Origin: CADEED01 sp041395625
GTDB taxonomy: Bacteria; Pseudomonadota; Gammaproteobacteria; Steroidobacterales; Steroidobacteraceae
Assembly (NCBI GenBank): GCA_041395625.1
Contig: JAWLAE010000002.1
Coordinates: 1,116,001 to 1,180,000, forward strand
DNA: 64,000 nucleotides
Direction of reading: 5' to 3'
Part shown: one piece after another, positions 25,348 to 34,410 of the stretch
Layout: the number at the start of each line of letters is the position of its first letter
Position numbering within the stretch: position 1 is the stretch's first letter
The notes under the pieces: model-generated
Databases searched by the model: none
Seen by the model: only the letters and a program-made list of their open reading frames with translations
Told to the model about the DNA's origin: nothing
Made by a program: the position numbers and the translations under genes

Positions 25348-26379
25348 ATGAGCGGGTCGGGTGACGGCTGGTACCACGAGAAAGAATCGGCCTGGCTTTA
25401 CTTGCAGGTTGCCGCCGTCGAGCCGGACCCGGCCAAACGTGCCCTATTCCTGAAACTCGCCGCCACGGCAGAAGACCAGGCTAACAAGTGGCTCGCCGCA
25501 CATCCGGGAGTCGCGGCCGCATTCCGCCCGGCGCCACGGGCGCGACTCGTGGCAAAACTGGCCAAGTGGCTGGGACCGCGCAACGTGCGACCCGTGCTGG
25601 CGGCGATGAAACTGCGTGGCCTGTCCGTCTACACCAGTCCCAAGGCGACGGTCGGCCATCCGATGCCGACGTCCGTCGCGCAGGTCGGGGAGCGGCACAC
25701 GGGTATTGCGGGTGGGAATTTACGCGCGGCCGTGTTTGGCGCCAACGACGGACTCGTCTCGAATGCCAGCCTGGTGCTGGGCGTCATCGGCGCCGGCGCA
25801 TCGGACCAGACAGTCCTGATGACAGGCGCGGCCGGTCTGCTGGCGGGGGCCCTGTCGATGGCGGCGGGCGAGTACGTCTCCGTACGTTCACAGCGTGACA
25901 TGTACGAGTACCAGATGGAACTCGAACGCGAAGAACTCGCCGAGTATCCCGAAGCGGAAGCGGAAGAGCTGGCGTTGATCTACAACGCGCGTGGTATCGA
26001 AATGGAGCAGGCGCGCAGTATGAGCACCGCACTGCTGGCGAATCCCGAGCATGCGCTCGATGTACTGGCTCGCGAGGAATTGGGTCTCAATCCCGACGAT
26101 CTCGGCTCGCCGCTGGGCGCCGCTGCTTTTTCGTTCCTGGCATTTGCATCCGGCGCCCTGCTGCCGCTGCTGCCAATCCTGTTGAACGTGACGGCCGGAC
26201 ACCTGATCGCTGCAGTGGCCGGCATCACGCTGGTCGCGCTGTTCTTGATCGGCATGACACTCAGCCTGTTCACTGGCCGACACGCCGTGCTCGGCGGCCT
26301 GCGCATGCTGGTGATCGGCGCCGGGGCCGGCTTGATCGCTTACTTCGTGGGACGCGCGTTGGGGGCTGTGGTCGGCTGA
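25348..26379 (+). CDS. VIT1/CCC1-family iron/manganese transporter with an N-terminal ferritin-like remnant
   Basis: The 343-residue protein has two parts. The C-terminal part (about 120-343) is a five-helix VIT transporter with GANDGLVSNASLVLGV and SMAAGEYVSVRSQRDMYEYQMELEREELAEYPE, the metal-binding helix with many glutamates. The first 60 residues resemble the rubrerythrin-like domain of MbfA/ER-VIT proteins (HEKESAWLYLQVAAVEPDPAKRALFLKLAATAEDQANKW), but the usual E-x-x-H metal ligands of the second helix are reduced to EDQANKW. It probably exports or stores Fe2+/Mn2+ across the inner membrane. Confidence 0.85.
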   Translation: MSGSGDGWYHEKESAWLYLQVAAVEPDPAKRALFLKLAATAEDQANKWLAAHPGVAAAFRPAPRARLVAKLAKWLGPRNVRPVLAAMKLRGLSVYTSPKATVGHPMPTSVAQVGERHTGIAGGNLRAAVFGANDGLVSNASLVLGVIGAGASDQTVLMTGAAGLLAGALSMAAGEYVSVRSQRDMYEYQMELEREELAEYPEAEAEELALIYNARGIEMEQARSMSTALLANPEHALDVLAREELGLNPDDLGSPLGAAAFSFLAFASGALLPLLPILLNVTAGHLIAAVAGITLVALFLIGMTLSLFTGRHAVLGGLRMLVIGAGAGLIAYFVGRALGAVVG

Positions 26380-26383
26380 TTGC

Positions 26384-26935
26384 ATGCCGCAAGCAAGGTC
26401 GTTAAGCGTGAAAGTTGTGGGCATCATCGGTCGCCAGAACAGCGGCAAGACGCACTTGATCGAACGACTGATCGCGCATTTCATACGGCAGGGAAAGTCG
26501 GTGTCGACCATCAAGCACACGCACCACGTGCGCGTCGCGGTGGACACGCCCGGCAAAGACAGCTACCGACATGCCGCTGCCGGCGCGGCCGAGGTGGTGG
26601 TCGCCTCCGACCACGACTGGACACTCCTGCGGCGAGGCGATCGAGGCGCCACGCTCTGGCAGCTGCTGGCGGAGCTCGAACCCGTAGACTGGGTGCTGGT
26701 TGAGGGTTACAAACAGGTCCAGGAGCTGCCGCGCATAGAAGTCTGTTACCGGCTTGCCGACGAGCCGCTGCTGGCGGCCAGTGACCCGACTATCGCAGCC
26801 CTAGCCTGCCCGCCGGGCGTCGCCAATGGCCTGCCGGGCCGGCCGCAGCTTGATCTCGACGATACGGCAGAAATCGCAGCGTTTCTGACGCAGCTCCCCG
26901 GTACCACCCGCAAAGAGGTCCCAACCCGGGCATAA
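26384..26935 (+). CDS. mobB: molybdopterin-guanine dinucleotide biosynthesis adaptor MobB
   Basis: The 183-residue P-loop protein has GRQNSGKT (16-23), then TIKHTHH, DTPGKDSYRHAAAGAAEV and VDWVLVEGYKQ, all typical of MobB, which assists MobA in attaching GMP to molybdopterin. The ATG at 26384 follows the VIT gene by four bases; a GTG at 26408 (VKVVGIIG), preceded by AAGG, is an alternative start. A molybdenum hydroxylase in this window (50492-52657) is of the type that uses a dinucleotide cofactor, though CMP rather than GMP is usual for that family. Confidence 0.92.
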   Translation: MPQARSLSVKVVGIIGRQNSGKTHLIERLIAHFIRQGKSVSTIKHTHHVRVAVDTPGKDSYRHAAAGAAEVVVASDHDWTLLRRGDRGATLWQLLAELEPVDWVLVEGYKQVQELPRIEVCYRLADEPLLAASDPTIAALACPPGVANGLPGRPQLDLDDTAEIAAFLTQLPGTTRKEVPTRA

Positions 26936-26950
26936 CATCGCGCCACGATC

Positions 26951-26971
26951 GCCCCAGCCGATTTCTGGGGC
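26951..26971. terminator. short hairpin after mobB
   Basis: GCCCCAG (26951-26957) and CTGGGGC (26965-26971) form a perfect 7-bp stem with a seven-base loop, 15 bases after the mobB stop. No T-run follows, so it is at best a weak terminator or 3'-end hairpin. Confidence 0.3.
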
Positions 26972-26999
26972 ATACTTCGGCCGGTTGAACCGCCGGCTA

Positions 27000-27027
27000 T
27001 TGAAACTGTCCTATAGGGCACTATATC
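27000..27027 (+). promoter_or_regulatory. putative promoter of htpX
   Basis: TTGAAA (27000-27005) and TATATC (27022-27027) are spaced by 16 bases and lie about 65 bases before the htpX ATG. The first box matches five of six positions of the sigma-70 -35 consensus and the second four of six. No CpxR-type repeat was recognised. Confidence 0.35.
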
Positions 27028-27091
27028 AGTCCCGTTTCCCGGCAATCGCCGGCTTGCATCGTCTACAACCTAGGCTCGAGAGTGATCTGAC

Positions 27092-27979
27092 ATGAAACGA
27101 ATCTTGCTGTTCATCGCCACCAACATCGCTGTACTTCTGGTCCTGTCGGTAATCGTTCGCTTGTTCGGCCTGGATCCCTACCTGACGGCACGGGGCGGCG
27201 ATCTGACGGGTCTGCTGATTTTCGCGGCCATCATTGGCTTTGGCGGCGCATTCATCTCCTTGGCCATTTCGAAATGGATGGCCAAGCGTTCGATGGGCGT
27301 CAAGGTCATCACCGAGCCCAGCAATTCCACCGAACAGTGGCTGGTCGAAACGGTGCGGCGCCAAGCGCACGCGGCCGGCATCAACATGCCGGAAGTCGGC
27401 ATTTTCGACTCGCCGCAGCCGAATGCCTTTGCCACCGGTGCGCGCCGCAATGCCGCGCTGGTCGCCGTGAGCACCGGCCTGCTGCGCTCGATGAAGAAAG
27501 AGGAAGTCGAAGCGGTACTGGGCCATGAGATCGGTCACGTCGCCAACGGCGATATGGTTACGCTGACGCTCATACAGGGCGTGGTGAACACCTTCGTGTT
27601 CTTCCTCGCGCGGGTGATCGGCAACATCGTCGATCGGGTAGTCCTGCGCAATGAGAACGGCGGCGGCATTGGTTATTTCGTCACCGTGATCGCAGCGCAA
27701 ATCGTGCTGGGCATTCTGGCCAACATGATCGTGATGTGGTTCTCGCGGCAACGCGAGTTCCGTGCTGATCGGGCCGGTGCGCAGTTTTCCAGTCGCGACA
27801 ACATGATCGGCGCGCTGGAAGCGCTCAAGCGCGGCCACGAGCCCAATCCGCTGCCGGCACAGATGCAGGCGTTCGGGATCAATGGCGGTGGCATGTCGGG
27901 GCTCAAGAAGCTCTTCATGAGTCACCCGCCGCTCGACGAACGAATTGCGGCGCTACGCAACAGCGCCAATCAGATCTAA
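27092..27979 (+). CDS. htpX: membrane zinc metalloprotease HtpX
   Basis: The 295-residue M48 protease degrades damaged inner membrane proteins under envelope or heat stress. It has two N-terminal helices (about 4-24 and 38-60), EVGIFDSPQPNAFATG, the zinc site HEIGH (145-149), two more hydrophobic segments and the third ligand region RQREFRADRAG. It ends with the MSHPPLDERIAAL signature. It stands alone, with a putative promoter upstream and a strong terminator 20 bases downstream. Confidence 0.97.
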   Translation: MKRILLFIATNIAVLLVLSVIVRLFGLDPYLTARGGDLTGLLIFAAIIGFGGAFISLAISKWMAKRSMGVKVITEPSNSTEQWLVETVRRQAHAAGINMPEVGIFDSPQPNAFATGARRNAALVAVSTGLLRSMKKEEVEAVLGHEIGHVANGDMVTLTLIQGVVNTFVFFLARVIGNIVDRVVLRNENGGGIGYFVTVIAAQIVLGILANMIVMWFSRQREFRADRAGAQFSSRDNMIGALEALKRGHEPNPLPAQMQAFGINGGGMSGLKKLFMSHPPLDERIAALRNSANQI

Positions 27980-28000
27980 TCAGTCCATCTGTCCAGTACA

Positions 28001-28033
28001 AGCCGCGGCTCTTTGGAGCCGCGGCTTTTTTTT
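28001..28033 (+). terminator. intrinsic terminator of htpX
   Basis: AGCCGCGGCTC (28001-28011), loop TTTG and the perfect complement GAGCCGCGGCT (28016-28026) form an 11-bp GC-rich stem followed at once by a run of eight T including the stem's last base. It is a textbook Rho-independent terminator and the only one of this quality in the window. Confidence 0.95.
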
Positions 28034-28150
28034 GGCGCATCGACATTGCCAATCGCTGCACTCGATCGCTACAGTCGGCTGCTGCATTGGCGAGCTGGCA
28101 CGAATCCGAATTGCCTCGCCAGCCGAACTACTACAGTGGATAAAGCATCA

Positions 28151-29155
28151 ATGTCCTTAGAGTCGCCACCCGTAGTTGCGCTGTGGCAGCGTATCGGTAG
28201 CACCTTGCGCTGCTGGTTCGATACCTCCACGCACGCAACGAACACGACCCCGGCCAGCGGCCACCAACCAGCGGCCTTCACCGCGGCAGACGAGCGCGTG
28301 GAATGGGCGCGCATCGTGCCGTTCGTGCTGCTGCATGCCGCTTGTCTGGCGGTGTTCTGGGTGGGCGTGAGTGCCGTGGCAGTCGGAGTCGCCGTGCTGT
28401 TGTACTTCGCCCGGATGTTCGCCATCACCGGGTTCTATCACCGTTACTTCTCGCACCGCTCCTACAAGACCACCCGCACGGCGCAGTTCATCTTCGGTGT
28501 GCTGGGTGCCTCAGCGGTCCAGCGGGGCCCGATCTGGTGGGCCGCGCATCATCGGCATCATCATGCACATTCGGACCGTGAGGATGATCCTCATTCGCCT
28601 ATCAAGCATGGTTTCCTGCGCGCGCACATGAGCTGGTTTCTGAGCCGCAAGGGGTTCACGCCCGATCTGCGGCGCGTGCGGGACCTGCTGAAGTTCAGGG
28701 AACTGCGCTGGCTGGACCGATTCGACATCCTCGTGCCAGTGGCGCTGGCAATCGGCGTTTTCAGCCTGGGCGTACTGCTCGAGCGCACCGCACCCGAACT
28801 CGGCACGAACGGTTGGCAGATGCTGGTGTGGGGGTTCTTCGTGTCGACCGTAGCGTGCTCACATGGCACCTACACCATCAACTCGCTGTCGCACGTATTC
28901 GGCAAGCAGCGCTATCGCACCGGCGATGCGAGCCGTAACAACTTCTGGCTCGCGCTATTGACGCTGGGCGAGGGCTGGCACAACAACCATCATCACTACC
29001 CGAGCGCCACGCGCCAGGGTTTCTACTGGTGGGAAATCGATATCACCTGGTATCTGCTGAAAGTCATGTCATGGCTCGGCATCATCTGGGACCTGAAGAC
29101 CGTGCCGGTCGCCGTGCGCGACAGCTCGCCGAGGCGCATTCGACCGCTGCGCTGA
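28151..29155 (+). CDS. acyl-CoA/fatty acid desaturase (delta-9 type)
   Basis: The 334-residue membrane enzyme inserts a double bond into fatty acyl chains with a di-iron centre. The three histidine boxes are HRYFSH (97-102), HHRHHHAH (about 133-140) and HNNHHHY (from about 277), with four hydrophobic segments between. Start 28151 follows GGAT nine bases upstream. It heads a group with an FAD oxidoreductase, DUF1365 and a cyclopropane fatty acid synthase, so the unsaturated product may feed the later methylation step. Confidence 0.92.
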   Translation: MSLESPPVVALWQRIGSTLRCWFDTSTHATNTTPASGHQPAAFTAADERVEWARIVPFVLLHAACLAVFWVGVSAVAVGVAVLLYFARMFAITGFYHRYFSHRSYKTTRTAQFIFGVLGASAVQRGPIWWAAHHRHHHAHSDREDDPHSPIKHGFLRAHMSWFLSRKGFTPDLRRVRDLLKFRELRWLDRFDILVPVALAIGVFSLGVLLERTAPELGTNGWQMLVWGFFVSTVACSHGTYTINSLSHVFGKQRYRTGDASRNNFWLALLTLGEGWHNNHHHYPSATRQGFYWWEIDITWYLLKVMSWLGIIWDLKTVPVAVRDSSPRRIRPLR

Positions 29156-29186
29156 CGCGCGGCGTAGTTCGAACTGCCGATATCGG

Positions 29187-30476
29187 ATGCGTATCGCTAT
29201 CGTTGGCTCCGGCATCGCCGGGCTCACTACTGCGCACCGCCTGCATCGGGTTCACGACATCACGCTGTTCGAAGCCGGCGACCATGTCGGCGGTCACACC
29301 AACACTGTCGATGTGGACTGGCACGGGCGCCACTACGCCATCGACACTGGCTTCATCGTCTTCAACGACTGGACCTATCCCAATTTCATCGCACTGCTCG
29401 ACGAACTGGGCGTTGGCTACCAGCATTCGAACATGAGCTTCTCGCTGAGTTGTGAGCGTACCGGACTCGAATACAACGGCACGTCGGTCAACTCCCTGTT
29501 CGCGCAGCGCCGCAATCTGGCCAATCCCGAATTCCTCAGAATGATCGTCGATATTCTGCGCTTCAACTCGAGCAGCCGGCGTCTGTTGCAGAGCGAGAAC
29601 GAAACCATGACTCTGGGAGAGTATCTGGCGAACGCCGGCTACTCCGAGAGTTTCCGCGCGCGCTACATCGTACCGATGGGTAAAGCGATCTGGTCCGCCA
29701 CGGAATCGGCGCTGCTAGGCTTTCCGGCCCGGTTCTTCGTGGACTTCTTCGAGCGCCATGGTTTCCTCAACATCAACAACCGGCCTGTCTGGCAGGCCAT
29801 CGAGGGTGGCTCGCGCGAATACGTCCGCAAGCTCACTGCACCTTTTCCGCGCGCCATTCGTACGTCAACGCCGGTCGTTGGTATCAAGCGCGACGCGGCT
29901 GGCGTGACGGTTCGCACCGCCCGTGGGGACGTCGAACGCTTCGACTACGTGGTGCTCGCTTGTCACAGCGACCAGGCGCTCGCGATCCTCCAGCAGCCTA
30001 CACCGCAGGAACGCGAGATCCTGGCGGCATTCCCGTATCAGGCGAACGAGGCCGTCCTGCATACCGATACGCGCATGTTGCCGCTGAACCCCCGCGCCCG
30101 GGCGGCCTGGAACTATCACTCGTTGGCCCGAGACATGGACCGCGTCGCCCTCACCTACGACATGAACCTCCTGCAGTCGCTCACCGCAGACGAGGTTTTT
30201 CTCGTGACGCTCAACCGAGCGGCCGACATAGACCCGCGCCGAGTCATCCGCACGATGCAGTATCATCATCCTGTCTATCTGCCCGCGGGTGTCGCGGCAC
30301 AGAAACGACGTCGCGCGATCAGTGGCAGCAATCGCACGTTCTATTGTGGTGCGTACTGGCGCGATGGATTCCATGAGGATGGTGTGGTGAGTGCCCAGTG
30401 GGCGCTCGAGGATTTTGCACGTGTAGCGGGCCGTCAGGCGGCCACCGGCGAACTGCGCCTCGCACGCGCGGGGTGA
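29187..30476 (+). CDS. FAD-dependent NAD(P)/amine-oxidase-like oxidoreductase of the DUF1365-cfa cluster
   Basis: The 429-residue flavoprotein begins with the dinucleotide motif IAIVGSGIAGLTTAHRL and EAGDHVGGHTNTV. It continues with the conserved IDTGFIVFNDWTYPNFIALLDELGV, PMGKAIWSA, and a C-terminal FYCGAYWRDGFHEDGVVSA segment that closes the FAD site. These features are those of the flavoproteins that accompany DUF1365 and cyclopropane synthase-like genes. The reaction is unknown; a role in modified-lipid formation is inferred from the neighbours. Confidence 0.88.
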   Translation: MRIAIVGSGIAGLTTAHRLHRVHDITLFEAGDHVGGHTNTVDVDWHGRHYAIDTGFIVFNDWTYPNFIALLDELGVGYQHSNMSFSLSCERTGLEYNGTSVNSLFAQRRNLANPEFLRMIVDILRFNSSSRRLLQSENETMTLGEYLANAGYSESFRARYIVPMGKAIWSATESALLGFPARFFVDFFERHGFLNINNRPVWQAIEGGSREYVRKLTAPFPRAIRTSTPVVGIKRDAAGVTVRTARGDVERFDYVVLACHSDQALAILQQPTPQEREILAAFPYQANEAVLHTDTRMLPLNPRARAAWNYHSLARDMDRVALTYDMNLLQSLTADEVFLVTLNRAADIDPRRVIRTMQYHHPVYLPAGVAAQKRRRAISGSNRTFYCGAYWRDGFHEDGVVSAQWALEDFARVAGRQAATGELRLARAG

Positions 30477-30483
30477 GCGCGCG

Positions 30484-31287
30484 ATGCTGACGAACATGAA
30501 CAGCGGCGTGTACATCGGAACTATCCAGCACCGACGTTTCGGACCGCAGCGGAATGCGTTCCGCTACCGAATTTTCATGTCCTATCTGGATCTGGCCGAA
30601 CTGCCGAGCATCTTTGATCGCTACTGGCTATGGTCGGCACGCCGTCCGGCAGTGGCCTGGTTTCGTCGCCAGGACTACTACCGTGATCCGCATGATCCTG
30701 CGCGGCCGCTCGACGCAGCGGTTCGCGACCTGGTAGAGCGTCAAACGGGCAAGCGCCCTTTGGGGCCGATCCGGCTGCTGACACACTTGCGCTTCTTTGG
30801 CGTCTGTTTCAATCCAGTGAGTTTTTACTATGTATTCGACGAAACGGGCGCCGCGCTAGAAACGATCATCGCGGAGATCACCAATACGCCGTGGGATGAA
30901 CGACACGCCTACGTACTACCACTAACGACCGGCGCGAAGCTGGGCGCACGCGTGTGGCGTTTCAACTTCGACAAGCAGTTCCACGTGTCCCCCTTCCTGC
31001 CGATGGACATGCACTACGACTGGCGCTTCAGCGCACCTGGCAACACGCTCGATGTGCACATGGAGAACTGGCGCGCCGGCCAGGCGCAGTTCGACGCCAC
31101 CCTGCACCTGAAACGCCGGGAAATAGGCAGCGCAACACTCGCGCGTGCGCTGCTGTCCGTGCCGTGGGTCACGCTGAAAGTCGCCACATTGATCTACTGG
31201 CAAGCGCTCAAGCTGTTGGTAAAGCGTGCGCCTTTCTATACCCATCCGGACAAGGTTCGCAAAGACGATGCCCAACATGATCACTGA
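30484..31287 (+). CDS. DUF1365 family protein
   Basis: The 267-residue protein shows the family landmarks: GTIQHRRFGPQRNAFRYR near the start, VGPIRLLTHLRFFGVCFNPVSFYYVFD in the middle (here LGPIRLLTHLRF), and VSPFLPMDMHYDW. No catalytic function is established for DUF1365. It starts seven bases after the flavoprotein gene and its 3' end overlaps the cyclopropane synthase start by about 20 bases, so the three are co-translated. Confidence 0.92.
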   Translation: MLTNMNSGVYIGTIQHRRFGPQRNAFRYRIFMSYLDLAELPSIFDRYWLWSARRPAVAWFRRQDYYRDPHDPARPLDAAVRDLVERQTGKRPLGPIRLLTHLRFFGVCFNPVSFYYVFDETGAALETIIAEITNTPWDERHAYVLPLTTGAKLGARVWRFNFDKQFHVSPFLPMDMHYDWRFSAPGNTLDVHMENWRAGQAQFDATLHLKRREIGSATLARALLSVPWVTLKVATLIYWQALKLLVKRAPFYTHPDKVRKDDAQHDH

Positions 31288-32569
31288 CACTCGTGCCAAG
31301 CCCTCCATCATCCCGTACGAACAAGGTGCGCCGCTCGGCTCGGCATCGTTGCTGGCACGGCTCGGACGCAGGTTGTTGCTGCGGCAGCTCGGCAATTTCC
31401 GGCATGGCGAATTACGCGTGCTCGAGGGCGGTCGTGAGCATCGCTTTGGCAAACGAACCGCCGTATGCGATCTCGGCTGTACGCTGCACATCGATCACCC
31501 ACAGATGTTCGCGGACACCGCGTTCGGCGGTACCGTCGGTGCGGGCGAGGCCTATATTCGTGGTCTATGGCGCTGCGACAACCTCACTAATCTGGTGCGC
31601 ATCTTCATCGCCAACCGCGAGCAGATGAACGCCATGGATGGCGGCTGGGCAGCGTTCGTCAGTCAGCCGCTCCACAAGCTGTTCCATTTTGCCAACCGCA
31701 ACAGCAAGAGCGGCAGCGCCCGCAACATCACAGCTCACTATGACCTGGGCAACGATCTCTATAGGCTGATGCTGGATGAAACGATGGCCTACTCCTGCGG
31801 CATCTTCGCGACGCCTGCGACCAGCCTGCACGACGCGCAGCTGGCCAAGTTCGATGCCGCCTGCCGCAAGCTCGACCTGCAATGCGGTGAGCAGCTGCTG
31901 GAGATCGGCACGGGCTGGGGCGGTCTGGCCGTGCACGCCGCCGAACGCTACGGCGTCAAGGTAACGACCACCACGATCTCCCAGGCGCAGTACGACTATG
32001 CGCGCGATCTGATCGCGCAGCGCGGCCTGACCGATCGTGTGACCGTGCTGCTCGACGATTATCGTGATCTCGACGGTAAGTTCGACAAACTCGTCTCGAT
32101 CGAGATGATCGAGGCGGTCGGCGCCAAGTATCTCGACGCCTATCTCGCCAAGTGCAGCGCATTGCTGAAGCCAGATGGCGCGATGCTGTTGCAGGCCATC
32201 ACAATCCAGGATCAGTTCTATGAGCAGGCTCTGCAGAGCGTCGACTATATTCAGCGTTTCATCTTTCCCGGCAGCTTCATTCCCTCGATCGAGGCGATCA
32301 GCCGCTCGCTCACCCGCGTAACCGACATGAAGGTGTTCCACCTCGAGGACATCGGGCCGCATTACGCGACCACGTTGCAGCACTGGCGCGCGCGGTTCTT
32401 CGATAATCTCGCGGCTGTGCGCAAGCTGGGCTATCCGGAGAGCTTCGTGCGCTTGTGGGAATACTATCTGTGCTACTGCGAGGGCGGTTTCGCCGAGCGG
32501 CAATTGGGTGACGTGCAGATGCTCCTGACCAAGCCTGGCTGTCGGCGGCAGGTGCTCGCCTGCGCCTGA
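31268..32569 (+). CDS. cfa: cyclopropane-fatty-acyl-phospholipid synthase family methyltransferase
   Basis: The product is about 433 residues. It transfers a methylene from S-adenosylmethionine to the double bond of phospholipid acyl chains or a related reaction. It shows NITAHYDLGNDLYRLMLDETMAYSCG, the SAM site LLEIGTGWGGLAVHAAERYG, ISQAQYDYA, VSIEMIEAVG and FIFPGSFIPS. Starts at 31268 and 31277 are both possible; both overlap the DUF1365 gene. The desaturase 28151-29155 upstream could make its substrate. Confidence 0.92.
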   Translation: MPNMITDTRAKPSIIPYEQGAPLGSASLLARLGRRLLLRQLGNFRHGELRVLEGGREHRFGKRTAVCDLGCTLHIDHPQMFADTAFGGTVGAGEAYIRGLWRCDNLTNLVRIFIANREQMNAMDGGWAAFVSQPLHKLFHFANRNSKSGSARNITAHYDLGNDLYRLMLDETMAYSCGIFATPATSLHDAQLAKFDAACRKLDLQCGEQLLEIGTGWGGLAVHAAERYGVKVTTTTISQAQYDYARDLIAQRGLTDRVTVLLDDYRDLDGKFDKLVSIEMIEAVGAKYLDAYLAKCSALLKPDGAMLLQAITIQDQFYEQALQSVDYIQRFIFPGSFIPSIEAISRSLTRVTDMKVFHLEDIGPHYATTLQHWRARFFDNLAAVRKLGYPESFVRLWEYYLCYCEGGFAERQLGDVQMLLTKPGCRRQVLACA

Positions 32570-32584
32570 CGGTACAATCGCCGT

Positions 32585-33994
32585 ATGGCGACGTCGAGCA
32601 GGCTGCACCAAGATCTCCGCGACCATGTCGGCGCCGATGCGTTGCTGGCTGCGGCGTCGCCCGACTGGCTGGTCGATAACCGGCAGCTGTATCACGGTGC
32701 GGCCGCGGCCGTTGTCGCACCGCGCTCCACCGCAGAGGTGGCGCGATTGCTGGCGTTTTGTCACGGGCGCAAGATCGCCGTCGTGCCGCAAGGCGGTAAC
32801 ACGGGTTACTGCGGCGGGGCCACGCCCGACCAATCGGGAAACCAGATCCTGCTGCTGCTCCACCGGCTCGACCGGATACGTGCAGTCGACGCGGCTAACT
32901 ACACCATTACTGCTGAAGCTGGCTGTGTGCTGGCGACCGTACAGGAAGCAGCAGCGGCAGCGGAGCGCTTTTTTCCGCTGTCCCTGGGCAGCGAGGGCAG
33001 CTGCCAGATTGGCGGCAATCTCGCCACCAACGCCGGCGGGCTCAATGTCTTGCGTTACGGCATGACGCGCGATCTCGTGCTCGGCCTCGAGGTGGTACTG
33101 GCCGACGGGCGTGTGCTCGACGCACTGCAGGCATTGCGCAAGGACAACACGGGCTATGACGTGAAGTCCTTGTTCATCGGCGCTGAAGGCAGCTTGGGCA
33201 TCATCACGGCCGCAACCCTGAAATTGTTCCCGCGCCCGCGGAGTTACGCGACCGCTTTCATCGCCGTCGCCAGCCCCGCCGATGCCGTCAGACTGCTGGC
33301 GCGATTGCGAGCAGGAAGCGGCGATCAGGTCGCGTCGTTCGAACTCATCCCGCGTGTCGCCGTTGAGCTCACGCAACGGCATATCGAAGGCGTTGCCGCG
33401 CCGCTCGACGACCCATCGCCCTGGTATGTTTTGGCGGAACTCACGTCGACCAGGAACGCCGACCCACTCGCTGAAAGTCTCGCGGACCTGCTCGCAACCG
33501 CCGCGGCGGAGAACGAAATCACCAATGCCGTCATCGCGCAGAATGAGGGTCAGCGCGCCGCTTTCTGGCGTCTGCGCGAATCCATTCCCGCGGCGCAACG
33601 GCGCGCCGGCGCGAGTCTGAAGCATGACGTGTCCGTGCCGATCGCCGCACTACCGGATTTCGTCGCCACCGCCAGCGGCTGGGTGGCCCAGCATGTGCCA
33701 GCAGGTTACCTCGTCGCCTACGGCCATATCGGCGACGGCAACCTGCATTTCAATATCAACGCCAACGATGCTGGCAGCGCACTGCTGACCTGCGAGCCCG
33801 AGATCAAGCGGGCGATACATGATTTCGTGCAGCAGTTCGGCGGCAGCTTCAGTGCGGAGCATGGTATAGGCCAGCTCAAGGTGGCCGAGCTCGAGCGCTA
33901 TGCCGATCCGGTCGAACTGGAGGTGATGCGCTCCCTCAAGCAAGCGCTCGATCCGCACGGTATCCTGAATCCCGGCAAGGTGCTGCGCGCATGA
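32585..33994 (+). CDS. FAD-binding oxidoreductase, GlcD / D-2-hydroxyacid dehydrogenase type
   Basis: The 469-residue VAO-family flavoprotein has the FAD-binding PQGGNTGYCGGA (69-79), LSLGSEGSCQIGGNLATNAGG, and DVKSLFIGAEGSLGIITAATL. It ends with YGHIGDGNLHFNI, FGGSFSAEHGIGQ and LDPHGILNPGKVL. This is the pattern of D-lactate, glycolate or D-2-hydroxyglutarate dehydrogenases. It begins 15 bases after the cfa stop and overlaps the glyoxalase gene start (ATGA). Coupling with glyoxalase I would fit D-lactate oxidation after methylglyoxal detoxification; that link is inferred. Confidence 0.9.
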   Translation: MATSSRLHQDLRDHVGADALLAAASPDWLVDNRQLYHGAAAAVVAPRSTAEVARLLAFCHGRKIAVVPQGGNTGYCGGATPDQSGNQILLLLHRLDRIRAVDAANYTITAEAGCVLATVQEAAAAAERFFPLSLGSEGSCQIGGNLATNAGGLNVLRYGMTRDLVLGLEVVLADGRVLDALQALRKDNTGYDVKSLFIGAEGSLGIITAATLKLFPRPRSYATAFIAVASPADAVRLLARLRAGSGDQVASFELIPRVAVELTQRHIEGVAAPLDDPSPWYVLAELTSTRNADPLAESLADLLATAAAENEITNAVIAQNEGQRAAFWRLRESIPAAQRRAGASLKHDVSVPIAALPDFVATASGWVAQHVPAGYLVAYGHIGDGNLHFNINANDAGSALLTCEPEIKRAIHDFVQQFGGSFSAEHGIGQLKVAELERYADPVELEVMRSLKQALDPHGILNPGKVLRA

Positions 33995-34410
33995 CACGAG
34001 CGACTACCACCAATCCCTATGCGCCTCGCCTGCTGCATACGATGTTGCGCGTGCGGGACCTAGGAGCGATGCTGCATTTCTATTGCGACCTGCTCGGCAT
34101 GCACGAAGTCCGGCGGATCGAGTTCAACGAGCAACGCTACTCGCTGGTGTTCGTCGGCTACGGATCCGCGCCCGATGAGCCGCAAGTGGAGTTCTGGCAC
34201 GACTGGGACGCTGGGCCGCCACTCGCTTCTGGCGAACGCTACGGTCATCTCGGCATCGGTGTACGGGACATCGCAGATCTCTGCCGGCAACTACAGCAAC
34301 GCGGTGTCATCGTACGCCGGCAGCCCGCCGCCATGCGCCCCGGTGGTCGCGTCATTGCACTCATCGAAGACCCGGAAGGTAACGAAGTGGAACTGCTGGC
34401 TGCGAACTGA
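33991..34410 (+). CDS. gloA: lactoylglutathione lyase (glyoxalase I)
   Basis: The 139-residue VOC-fold enzyme converts the methylglyoxal-glutathione adduct to S-lactoylglutathione. Metal ligands appear in LLHTMLRVRDL (His), VEFWHDW (Glu), YGHLGIGV (His) and DPEGNEVELL (Glu). FYCDLLGM and FVGYG match GloA. It overlaps the preceding flavoprotein gene by four bases and ends exactly where the convergent VOC lipoprotein gene ends (34410/34411). Confidence 0.88.
   Translation: MTRATTTNPYAPRLLHTMLRVRDLGAMLHFYCDLLGMHEVRRIEFNEQRYSLVFVGYGSAPDEPQVEFWHDWDAGPPLASGERYGHLGIGVRDIADLCRQLQQRGVIVRRQPAAMRPGGRVIALIEDPEGNEVELLAAN

Noticed and set aside
31565..33625. 686-codon open frame on the minus strand, opposite cfa and the GlcD-like gene
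   Set aside because: It spans two well-supported genes and the gap between them, and has Arg/His/Gln-rich composition typical of antisense frames.
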